Assembly (NCBI GenBank): GCA_947629125.1
Contig: CANRCO010000004.1
Location: forward strand, 1 to 23,096
Direction: 5' to 3'
Source of the DNA: an uncultured Bacilli bacterium
Lineage (GTDB): Bacteria; Bacillota_I; Bacilli_A; RF39; UBA660
DNA: 23,096 bases
Below the pieces are notes generated by a model. The model did not search any database. It saw only the letters and a program-made list of their open reading frames with translations, and was not told where the DNA came from. The position numbers and the translations under genes were made by a program. Positions 1-6,373 of this stretch are shown here, piece after piece; the stretch's first letter is position 1, and every line of letters starts with the position of its first letter.

Positions 1-86
1 ATCTTTTTGTTTAATCTCTGTTACTCAAAGTTTTGACCTTTTTACTTAGTTTTCAAAGAACTTTCTCGCGTCTTTTTCCCACGCGC
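1..86 (-). ncRNA. rRNA-operon leader with boxA-like antitermination motif (partial)
   Basis: On the minus strand the transcript starting near 86 contains GTTCTTTGAAAACT (48-61). This matches the boxA-containing leader and spacer sequence of Bacillus-type rRNA operons, which recruits Nus antitermination factors. A small hairpin, CGCGT (67-71) with ACGCG (81-85) around a 9-base loop, lies at the 5' end of the transcript. No 16S sequence is reached before the window ends, so the rRNA gene itself is inferred. A tRNA or other stable-RNA operon is the main alternative. Confidence 0.55.
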
Positions 87-92
87 ATTAGT

Positions 93-121
93 AATATATC
101 AAATACTTTTTCCTTTGTCAA
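93..121 (-). promoter_or_regulatory. Strong sigma-A promoter, probably of an rRNA operon
   Basis: Read on the minus strand, a perfect -35 TTGACA (116-121) is followed after exactly 17 bases by TATATT (93-98). The stretch upstream on the coding strand (about 122-165) is A-rich, like an UP element. Transcription would start near 86 and run off the left edge. The leader that follows carries a boxA-like motif, which is why an rRNA operon is the best explanation. Promoter quality is seen directly; the identity of the downstream gene is inferred. Confidence 0.7.
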
Positions 122-225
122 CCTCTTTTTTCCTTTTTTTTACTTTTATTTACATTTCCTTTTCTTTTTCCCTTCCCCTCACCCCTATTTTATTCTCCGT
201 CCCCCTTTTTTAGTACTATTTTAAT

Positions 226-256
226 TTTAAAAAAACAGGCTTTTTTATTCCTGTTT
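226..256 (-). terminator. Intrinsic terminator after ntdP
   Basis: On the minus strand the stem AAACAGG (250-256) pairs with CCTGTTT (233-239) around a 10-base loop and runs into a T-rich tail. The stem overlaps the stop codon of the ntdP gene and would end the ctpA-ntdP transcript. Confidence 0.75.
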
Positions 257-781
257 ACCAATTGCTTCAAATTTTTTTAAATATTTTTTAACAACGTCTT
301 CATTAAAAATATCCTCTTTAAGCTCTTTTTTATGAATTAATTTTTTTAATTCTCTTTCAACAATATCACAAATAGGTTTAGGATATTTCATTATCTTCTT
401 ATGAAAGTTGTACTCATTACGATCTAAAACTTTATAAGTACCGTTAGGAAAAACTCGTAAATCTAAATCATAATCAATATATTTGATAGTATCTTTTTCT
501 ATAACAAAGGGAGAAGCTATATTACAATAATAAAATAAGCCATAAGATTTTAACTGAGCAATTATATTAAACCAATTATGTTTATAAAACACTAAAATGG
601 CTGGCTCCTTAGTATAATAACTATTACCACCTCGTTCTGTAATTTTGGTTTTATAATTAGCACACACTAGAAAATCTTTAGTTTCATCTAAAAGAATTGC
701 TTGATCACAACTTCTTTGAAAAGAACCATTATGTTTATAACATATAACTTTTAAATTTATAGGTTGATTATTATCTTGCAT
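245..781 (-). CDS. ntdP: DUF402 nucleoside tri-/diphosphatase (Ntdp family, YgaC-like)
   Basis: A 178-residue protein of the DUF402 family, whose characterised members are cytoplasmic metal-dependent phosphatases of nucleoside tri- and diphosphates. What is seen: the N-terminal YKHNGS motif, a central TKEPAI segment, FYYCNIASP, and the KYIDYDLDL block with acidic residues that bind metal in the family, followed by a charged helical C-terminus. Length matches B. subtilis YgaC. A GTG at 790 is in frame, but AGGTGAG sits four bases before the ATG at 781, so 781 is preferred. The ribosome site lies against the stop codon of ctpA (794), so the two genes are almost certainly cotranscribed. The terminator follows at once. 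Family call is confident; cellular substrate is not shown. Confidence 0.88.
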   Translation of the reverse strand: MQDNNQPINLKVICYKHNGSFQRSCDQAILLDETKDFLVCANYKTKITERGGNSYYTKEPAILVFYKHNWFNIIAQLKSYGLFYYCNIASPFVIEKDTIKYIDYDLDLRVFPNGTYKVLDRNEYNFHKKIMKYPKPICDIVERELKKLIHKKELKEDIFNEDVVKKYLKKFEAIGKQE

Positions 782-793
782 AATACTCACCTA

Positions 794-1987
794 CTAGCTT
801 AAAATGTCTAAAGCTTTTTTAAGTTGATTATCAACATATACTTTAGTTTCCTCGGTATAATTATTTTTAATTAAATAATCAGGGGTTATCCCTTCACCAT
901 CAATACATTTATTTTTTGGTGTATACCATTTAGCAGATGTATATTTAACTGCACTACCATTTGTTAAATTCATTATTTGTTGAACTTTACCTTTTCCATA
1001 GCTTTTTTCACCAATAATCGTCGCATTATAACTATCTTTTAAAGCCGCTGTTAATATCTCCGCCGCCGATGCTGTATTACCATTAATTAAAACGCTAATT
1101 GGATAACTGCGATATTCTTCGGTATCATCTTTATATTTAATTATATTAACTTTATTTTCTAAAGAAAATATTAACTTTCCCTTTTTCAAAAATAGGTTAG
1201 CTATAGGTTTAACGGCATTCAAAACGCCCCCATTATTATTTCGTAAATCTATAATTAAGCCACTTATCTTTTCTTTTTCTAATTTTTTTAAGCTTTCTTC
1301 TACTTGTTCAGGTAAATTATTTGAAAATGTTGAAAATGTTATATAACCAATTTTTTTATCATTATTTTCTAAAACGGCACTACTAACAATATTTTTTTTA
1401 ATATTACTTGGCACTATATCAAAAGATAATTGTTGCGTTCCCCGTAAAACAGTCAACTTAATTTTTTCATTAATTTTATTTTTGATATAATTTAAAGCTT
1501 CAGCATTATCGCCATCAACAAAAGTTATATTATCTACCTTAATTAATTTATCATTAATTTGTAAACCAACCTCTTTAGCAGGCGAATCATCATAAACTTT
1601 TCTTACTAGATTATCATTAGATACCTCAATACCAATACCAACATATTCACCAGTAATAATTTCATTAATTAATTCATTTTCATCTTTATCAACATAACCA
1701 GTATAAGTATCTCCTAGATATTCCATCATACTATTAATAGCTACATCCAAAATTTTTTGTTTATCCACATCTTCATAATAATCATTGGTAACTGAATCGT
1801 ATACCTCTAAAAATTCTTTTAAAGCACTATCTTCTGCTAGATTATTATAAGATATACCAGAATTTTTTTCATAATTATTGTATAAAATTATTCCTAACGT
1901 AACAAAAATTAATAAGTTAGATATTAACGTTAATACAATAGTTTCTTTTAATGTGAATACTTTATTTTTTTCATTATCTTTTTTCAT
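794..1987 (-). CDS. ctpA: S41 carboxyl-terminal processing serine protease (CtpA/CtpB type)
   Basis: A 397-residue membrane-anchored protease. One transmembrane helix (about residues 18-38) puts the rest outside. A PDZ domain follows (GIGIEV through NDKLIKVDN, about 115-180), which in this family recognises substrate C-termini. The peptidase domain then carries the catalytic pair: Ser307 in the NGNTASAAE motif and Lys332 in SYGKGK, 25 residues later as expected. The C-terminal GEGITPDY segment is also typical. An in-frame ATG 10 codons upstream exists, but the ATG at 1987 has AGAGG before it and begins with MKKD, then the membrane segment. In spore-formers CtpB is a signalling protease in sporulation; whether this copy is that or a housekeeping paralog cannot be told here. 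It is cotranscribed with ntdP. Confidence 0.93.
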   Translation of the reverse strand: MKKDNEKNKVFTLKETIVLTLISNLLIFVTLGIILYNNYEKNSGISYNNLAEDSALKEFLEVYDSVTNDYYEDVDKQKILDVAINSMMEYLGDTYTGYVDKDENELINEIITGEYVGIGIEVSNDNLVRKVYDDSPAKEVGLQINDKLIKVDNITFVDGDNAEALNYIKNKINEKIKLTVLRGTQQLSFDIVPSNIKKNIVSSAVLENNDKKIGYITFSTFSNNLPEQVEESLKKLEKEKISGLIIDLRNNNGGVLNAVKPIANLFLKKGKLIFSLENKVNIIKYKDDTEEYRSYPISVLINGNTASAAEILTAALKDSYNATIIGEKSYGKGKVQQIMNLTNGSAVKYTSAKWYTPKNKCIDGEGITPDYLIKNNYTEETKVYVDNQLKKALDILS

Positions 1988-2033
1988 AATTCTGCCTCTA
2001 TAATGATAATAACACAATAATTAATTTAATTGT

Positions 2034-2068
2034 AAAAAAACAACCATCGAAGTGTCAAATGGTTGTTT
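2034..2068 (-). terminator. Intrinsic terminator after the thioredoxin-fold gene
   Basis: A perfect 10-base-pair stem, AAACAACCAT (2038-2047) with ATGGTTGTTT (2059-2068), encloses an 11-base loop. On the minus strand it is followed by seven T (complement of 2034-2040). It isolates the 2069-2575 gene from ctpA downstream. The plus strand also has a short T run, but no plus-strand gene lies nearby. Confidence 0.85.
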
Positions 2069-2575
2069 TTATATTGCTAATTGCATTTTTATTTCATCTA
2101 AAGTTGTTACATATTTAGTAATTTGGCCTTTAACTATTTTTAATAAGGTTAAGTCTCCAACTTTTAATTTACTAAAATCGGTAGTTATATTGCTATTATC
2201 TTTATCATAATAAGTTTTATTTAATGGATTGTTTAAATCAACTTGATAAAATTTTAAGCTATCTTCTTTTTGCGTGTATTTACTAGTAAGAGCACTAATC
2301 ATTGTAGCGTCTTTACTAGTCGTATCATAAATTACTACATAATACTCCTCATATGGTCGATTAAACATATTACCGATAATAGCTTTATCATAGTTTACAG
2401 TAATTTGTGTTTGTTCAGTTGTTTCTTCAGCCTTTTTATCTTTAGTAAAAAATTTAGCAATTAAATAAAAAGCTCCAATAAAAATAGCAATTATAATGAT
2501 TATTTTGACAAAGCGCATTATTTCAACTTGGTCATCAGAATAAAATTTTTCTTTTTTAATTTTCTTTTTGTTCAT
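2069..2575 (-). CDS. Membrane-anchored thioredoxin-fold protein lacking the CXXC active site
   Basis: A 168-residue protein: a basic N-terminus, one transmembrane helix (about 21-43), an acidic linker, then an extracytoplasmic domain of about 100 residues. The domain order resembles thioredoxin: a strand (YYVVIYDTT, 78-86) where the active-site strand would be, a helix, a second strand LKFYQVDLNN (107-116), then VGDLTLLKIVKGQI (139-152), laid out like the strand-hairpin after the cis-proline of thioredoxins. There is no cysteine anywhere in the protein, so it cannot be a redox enzyme; scaffolding or chaperone use is possible. GGTGAT precedes the ATG. The fold assignment rests on pattern only. 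It has its own promoter and terminator. Confidence 0.6.
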   Translation of the reverse strand: MNKKKIKKEKFYSDDQVEIMRFVKIIIIIAIFIGAFYLIAKFFTKDKKAEETTEQTQITVNYDKAIIGNMFNRPYEEYYVVIYDTTSKDATMISALTSKYTQKEDSLKFYQVDLNNPLNKTYYDKDNSNITTDFSKLKVGDLTLLKIVKGQITKYVTTLDEIKMQLAI

Positions 2576-2593
2576 TTAATATCACCGTTTTTT

Positions 2594-2622
2594 ATTATAA
2601 CAACAAAAAAATCTGAAAGCAA
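2594..2622 (-). promoter_or_regulatory. Sigma-A promoter of the thioredoxin-fold gene
   Basis: On the minus strand TTGCTT (2617-2622), a 17-base spacer and TATAAT (2594-2599) lie just before the ATG at 2575. The -35 box is built into the terminator stem of the upstream lipoprotein gene, so terminator and promoter share bases. Confidence 0.6.
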
Positions 2623-2637
2623 CTACTTACTTTCAGA
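2605..2637 (-). terminator. Intrinsic terminator after the lipoprotein gene
   Basis: The 8-base-pair stem CTTTCAGA (2630-2637) with TCTGAAAG (2612-2619) encloses a 10-base loop. On the minus strand it runs into seven T (complement of 2605-2611). The loop contains the stop codon of the lipoprotein gene. Confidence 0.8.
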
Positions 2638-3660
2638 AACTGATACACTATTACCTAAGGAATTGGCAATTGTTAATAACTCACCACTACTTAAATCTTT
2701 ACTAGTTAAATAATAATCAACATTATTGCTAGTCCAATAAATGGAATTGTCACTTAATGCAGCCACTGTATCTGCTAACATTAAAGGGTCGCCATAAACC
2801 GGAATAATTTCATGTTCATCGTAAAATACTGATTGTTCTTCGACTAAAACAAAGTTTTTATCGCCACTAAATGTTAAGATAACTCTTTGACCATTATCGG
2901 TTTCAACCGTTTCGGTATTCGATAATTTGGTTTCAGCTGGTAAATATAGTGGATAAATAGCACTTTCTAAACTACTAGTTTTTTCACAGCTGGTTTCAGT
3001 GCAATTTTCTTCGTCAGTTTTTTCTTCTTTGTTAGTTGGTTGTTGATTAATTAATTTATTTAGTTCAAAATCCTTGGTATCAGCATTATATTTCATATCA
3101 ATTTTATTAACTGCTAATTTAATTTTAACATTACCTGCAGAATCGCTAACTTCTACTCCTTCTAATATAGCTTTTTTGTTAACAATAATTTTTTGGCTAG
3201 TTAATTCATTATTATTTGGATAGTTAACTTTAGTTTTAATAATGTATTTACCATCTTCTTCGGTAACGGTTGTTTCTTTATCGTTTTTGATATCTTTAGA
3301 TAAGGCTTCTAAGATATAGGTTTGGCTACTGTTATTAGGCCATTCGCTTTGGAATTTAAAACTTTTATTTAGTGATGGTGTAATAACAAATATTCCTTCA
3401 TTATTTCTTAAGATAATTTGTTCATGATTATTAACTTGGTTAACAAGTGTTACTTTATAGTTATTATCTTTTAGATAAACAGTTTCAATATCATAGTTAA
3501 AAGTATCTTCATCGCCGATTATTTGCATAGTTCCTTTTAAATAATATGATTTGGAATCTGCTACCTTATTTTGGAATTTTTCAATAACATTTGTAGGTTT
3601 AGTTGATTTACAGCCGCAGATTGTTAACAAAATTAAACCAATTAGTAATATTTTTTTCAT
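2623..3660 (-). CDS. Lipoprotein, LolA-like N-domain plus DUF4367-like C-domain (YdcC/GerS-like)
   Basis: A 345-residue lipoprotein. The signal peptide ends in the lipobox ICGC, with Cys17 the likely lipid-carrying residue. The N-terminal half (about 25-210) has the strand-rich pattern of LolA-like sporulation lipoproteins: a KSYYLKGTMQI opening, TVYLKDNNYKV, IILRNNEGIFVI, and EWPNN. A linker with two cysteines (NCTETSC) leads to a second domain ending YWTSNNVDYYLTSKDLSSGELLTIANSL, which resembles the end of DUF4367 domains. The closest familiar relatives are B. subtilis YdcC and clostridial GerS, tied to sporulation or germination; I give that as resemblance, not proof. The ATG at 3660 is chosen because MKK and the signal peptide start there. 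A possible -10 TATAAT lies at 3688-3693. Confidence 0.65.
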   Translation of the reverse strand: MKKILLIGLILLTICGCKSTKPTNVIEKFQNKVADSKSYYLKGTMQIIGDEDTFNYDIETVYLKDNNYKVTLVNQVNNHEQIILRNNEGIFVITPSLNKSFKFQSEWPNNSSQTYILEALSKDIKNDKETTVTEEDGKYIIKTKVNYPNNNELTSQKIIVNKKAILEGVEVSDSAGNVKIKLAVNKIDMKYNADTKDFELNKLINQQPTNKEEKTDEENCTETSCEKTSSLESAIYPLYLPAETKLSNTETVETDNGQRVILTFSGDKNFVLVEEQSVFYDEHEIIPVYGDPLMLADTVAALSDNSIYWTSNNVDYYLTSKDLSSGELLTIANSLGNSVSVSESK

Positions 3661-3694
3661 ATATAACCCCATTTCCTTTTCTAGTTAATTATAT

Positions 3695-3724
3695 TTGAAA
3701 GTTTTTTTAATATTACTACATAAT
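3695..3724 (+). promoter_or_regulatory. Candidate sigma-A promoter of the DUF378 gene
   Basis: TTGAAA (3695-3700), an 18-base spacer and CATAAT (3719-3724) precede the ATG at 3770 by about 45 bases. The match is moderate. On the opposite strand a TATAAT (3688-3693) could serve the divergent lipoprotein gene, so the two promoters would lie almost back to back. Confidence 0.4.
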
Positions 3725-3769
3725 TTATTTAATTTTGGGTATCATAAGGTTAAAAGGAAGAGTGATTTA

Positions 3770-3988
3770 ATGGAATTATTTCAAAAAATTGCATTAATTT
3801 TTACAATAGTTGGTGCATTAAATTGGGGCTTTATTGGATTTTTTGATTTCAATTTAGTTACTGCATTATTTGGTGAAGCCAGTTCTATTGTCCGCATTAT
3901 TTATGCAATAGTTGGAATTTGTGGTGTTGTCAATTTGATTATTCTATTTAGTCATATTGATTGGGACATGGATTCTAACCGTAAATAA
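3770..3988 (+). CDS. DUF378 small membrane protein (YuzA-like)
   Basis: A 72-residue integral membrane protein of the DUF378 family, of unknown function. What is seen: two hydrophobic helices (about residues 5-30 and 40-63) and the family signature IVGALNWGFIGFFDFNLV, followed by LFG, the IVRIIYAIVG segment, and a short polar tail. The open frame extends 25 codons further upstream, but the ATG at 3770 has AAGGAAGAG before it, and the family starts exactly here (MELFQKIAL). It is one of few plus-strand genes in the window, transcribed towards cdaR and ended by a shared bidirectional terminator. Confidence 0.88.
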   Translation: MELFQKIALIFTIVGALNWGFIGFFDFNLVTALFGEASSIVRIIYAIVGICGVVNLIILFSHIDWDMDSNRK

Positions 3989-4016
3989 AAAGATAGTCAT
4001 TAAAACTATCGTTTTT
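3987..4016. terminator. Bidirectional terminator between DUF378 gene and cdaR
   Basis: The stem GATAGT (3992-3997) with ACTATC (4005-4010) has a 7-base loop and is flanked by five A on the left and TTTTT on the right, with one unpaired G. Either strand yields a hairpin plus T tract, which suits the two convergent genes. Confidence 0.75.
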
Positions 4017-5409
4017 ATTTGTTATCAATTATGATGCTAACCTTACTTGTTACTAAGTAAGTTATTCGTGGGTCGTTACTATCTATTTTAACCTCAACTT
4101 GGTATTCCCCAACTGTTAAACCAGATAAGTCAATATAAGCATTGATATTTTCCGCTGTTATCGCATCAATTACTTCTTGAACACCTTTAACTTGGACAGT
4201 TACTAAGGCATCCGCACTAGATTTAGCCATTGCACTTAAACCATCGCCAAGGTTTTTGGTGTTACTAATTGGTACGTTAGCAATTGTTTTTTGTTTTTCG
4301 TCGCCAAATTCAACTGTAATTTTAGCTTTAGTTTGACTTAAATATCTTACACCTGCTGGTTTAGTTATAGTAACATCATAAACTTTATTAGCAGTATTTC
4401 CTTGATTATTTATATCGATTGATACAGGAACTGATGTTATTGAATCAATAGTTTCTTTGTCCCCAAAAATTTCAATATTATCAATTGGATTACCGTCATA
4501 ATCTTCAATTGTTACTTTACTTATGGCTTTACCCGAGGTTAATTCCCCAGTAGTAGTTATCGAAATCGGTACTTTAGTTGAATAACTATCCAAAGTTATT
4601 TTAGCAGTTATTTTATTTGGTACTAATTCAACATTAGTTAATACATTACCTTTTTTATCGTAAGCAACAAGTGGAACATCATCAATTGTATAAGTTACAG
4701 CATCTTTAAAGCTTTTATTACTTAAATCAATTAAAGCTTTAACAGAGGCAACTTCATCAACTTTTTCTTGACTACCTTTAACAACAATTTCGGATTTATC
4801 TAATTCAATATTTTTAACGCTTAACTTAGGACTTAATTTATCTTGATTCATTAAATCATAATTTAAACTCTTAATAGCACTAATTTTATTTTTAATGGTA
4901 ACAGTTACATATGATGGGTCAATTTTATAATCGATATTATCAATTGATGTATTCATTGATAAATATACTTTATATGGTGTTTCACTAGAATCATAATCAC
5001 TTAAATCTAAAATAACTTCATAGTCTCCTAATTGTTTAGCTAAGTAAATATCACTTTTACGACCATTAAAGATAACATCCGCCGTATCAGGTAAACCTTC
5101 AACTACATATGCTTCTTCATTATATTTAACATTTATAGGAATGTTAGTTAAAATTTCTGCATCGCTTTCTACTAAAGATATAACTTTATTATCTACTAGT
5201 AAAAAGACTATTACAGCCAAACCTAAAGATAAATAGATTAATACATTAGGTTTATTAAGAATTTTTTCAATTTTGAAATTACCTTTACTTATACCAAAGA
5301 TATGATATATTAAATGACTAATTGGAGTAATAATTAATTTATCAAAAATACTATATATCTTTTTAAAGAACGCTACTAAAAAATTAGTTTTTTTCGTTTT
5401 TTTACTCAT
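4015..5409 (-). CDS. cdaR: CdaA regulatory protein CdaR (YbbR-domain protein)
   Basis: A 464-residue membrane-anchored YbbR-repeat protein, the known partner that modulates the diadenylate cyclase CdaA from outside the membrane. An N-terminal cytoplasmic stretch of about 55 residues is followed by one transmembrane helix (LIYLSLGLAVIVFLLVDNK). Then come about four YbbR-type beta repeats with the typical NIPINVKYN, VTVTIKNK, and similar strand phrases. Upstream ATGs in the same frame exist, but the ATG at 5409 sits 8 bases after GTGAGGATG and overlaps the cdaA stop codon in ATGAGTAA, so translation is coupled. The glmM gene that commonly follows cdaR in Firmicutes is absent; a convergent DUF378 gene lies there instead. 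Confidence 0.9.
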   Translation of the reverse strand: MSKKTKKTNFLVAFFKKIYSIFDKLIITPISHLIYHIFGISKGNFKIEKILNKPNVLIYLSLGLAVIVFLLVDNKVISLVESDAEILTNIPINVKYNEEAYVVEGLPDTADVIFNGRKSDIYLAKQLGDYEVILDLSDYDSSETPYKVYLSMNTSIDNIDYKIDPSYVTVTIKNKISAIKSLNYDLMNQDKLSPKLSVKNIELDKSEIVVKGSQEKVDEVASVKALIDLSNKSFKDAVTYTIDDVPLVAYDKKGNVLTNVELVPNKITAKITLDSYSTKVPISITTTGELTSGKAISKVTIEDYDGNPIDNIEIFGDKETIDSITSVPVSIDINNQGNTANKVYDVTITKPAGVRYLSQTKAKITVEFGDEKQKTIANVPISNTKNLGDGLSAMAKSSADALVTVQVKGVQEVIDAITAENINAYIDLSGLTVGEYQVEVKIDSNDPRITYLVTSKVSIIIDNK

Positions 5410-6223
5410 CGATTTCATCCTCACTTTCTCTTGAATCAGCTTCATAGAAAACTTCAGTTTTTGGATTTAATTCCTCAGTTAACATTAAACGAAATGCTTC
5501 TAAAGTTAAATTATAGTGGATTTTACCAGCACTAGCGATACTGATATGACCATTTTCTTCAGAAACTATTAAAGCTAGAGCATCACTTTCTTCAACAATA
5601 CCTAAAGCGGCGCGATGTCTTGTACCTAATTTTTTACTAATTTCATTATTCATACTAGTTTTAAATACAGCACCGGCACAAGTTATACGGTTACCTTGAA
5701 TAATTACTCCACCATCATGAAGTGGACTATTTTTGAAAAATATTGTACCTAATAATTCAGCTGTGATATCAGCATAAACTTTAGTTGCAGGTTCAACATA
5801 TTCATATAATGATACTTCTCTTTCGATAACAATTAAAGCACCAATACGATTTTTCTTTAAATATTCAATACCACGCATTATTTCACAAATCATTTTTTCG
5901 CGTTCATCACTAGTTAAAACACTATGTTTACCAAGTAATTGAGTTCGACCAATTGATTCTAATACAGCGCGAATTTCTGGTTGGAAAATAACAATAATCG
6001 CTAAAGGTCCCCACTGAATAGCATACTCTAGTAGTACTCCAACTGTATATAAATTTAAAACACTACTTAAGAATTTAATAATTAAAATTAAAATTATACC
6101 CTTTAAAATCAAAACCATTTTGACATTATTTCGGACATTTTTTAATACAAAATAAAATGCTAACCACACTACAGAGATGTCTAAAATCTTAGTTGCAATG
6201 CTCCATACATAACTTAAAGTCAT
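5402..6223 (-). CDS. cdaA: Diadenylate cyclase CdaA (c-di-AMP synthase)
   Basis: A 273-residue membrane enzyme that joins two ATP into cyclic di-AMP, the second messenger for potassium, osmotic and cell-wall balance in Firmicutes. Three hydrophobic segments fill residues 1-80. The DAC domain follows: the metal and nucleotide motif at 168-172 reads LHDGG, where most CdaA have DGA, and the second motif TRHRAALG (201-208) is intact. Length matches the family. AAAGGGAAG precedes the ATG. It is first in a two-gene operon with cdaR and has its own promoter. The cyclase call is firm. The Ala-to-Gly change in the DGA motif is conservative and probably tolerated, but it touches the active site. Confidence 0.95.
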   Translation of the reverse strand: MTLSYVWSIATKILDISVVWLAFYFVLKNVRNNVKMVLILKGIILILIIKFLSSVLNLYTVGVLLEYAIQWGPLAIIVIFQPEIRAVLESIGRTQLLGKHSVLTSDEREKMICEIMRGIEYLKKNRIGALIVIEREVSLYEYVEPATKVYADITAELLGTIFFKNSPLHDGGVIIQGNRITCAGAVFKTSMNNEISKKLGTRHRAALGIVEESDALALIVSEENGHISIASAGKIHYNLTLEAFRLMLTEELNPKTEVFYEADSRESEDEIDE

Positions 6224-6248
6224 CTTTTCACTTCCCTTTTACTATATA

Positions 6249-6277
6249 AGTATAACAAAATATTAAAGTTATTTCCA
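6249..6277 (-). promoter_or_regulatory. Sigma-A promoter of cdaA-cdaR
   Basis: On the minus strand TGGAAA (6272-6277), a 17-base spacer and TATACT (6249-6254) lie about 25 bases before the cdaA start. The -35 box is a 4/6 match. Confidence 0.5.
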
Positions 6278-6318
6278 TATATTTTATTTTACTTATGATT
6301 TTTTAGCAGTTGGTTGAC

Positions 6319-6358
6319 AAAAAAATATTGTAAAACGCTTGATAATTTTACAATATTT
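6319..6358 (-). terminator. Intrinsic terminator after the first surface-protein gene
   Basis: A perfect 13-base-pair stem, AAATATTGTAAAA (6323-6335) with TTTTACAATATTT (6346-6358), has a 10-base loop and continues on the minus strand into a T run. It ends the surface-protein island before cdaA. Confidence 0.8.
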
Positions 6359-6373
6359 AATATTGAGTGTCAA

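Noticed and set aside
33..224. Open frame on the plus strand encoding a Phe-rich peptide
   Set aside because: It is the complement of the A-rich rRNA-type promoter and leader; the extreme Phe/Pro composition and absence of a ribosome site mark it as chance.
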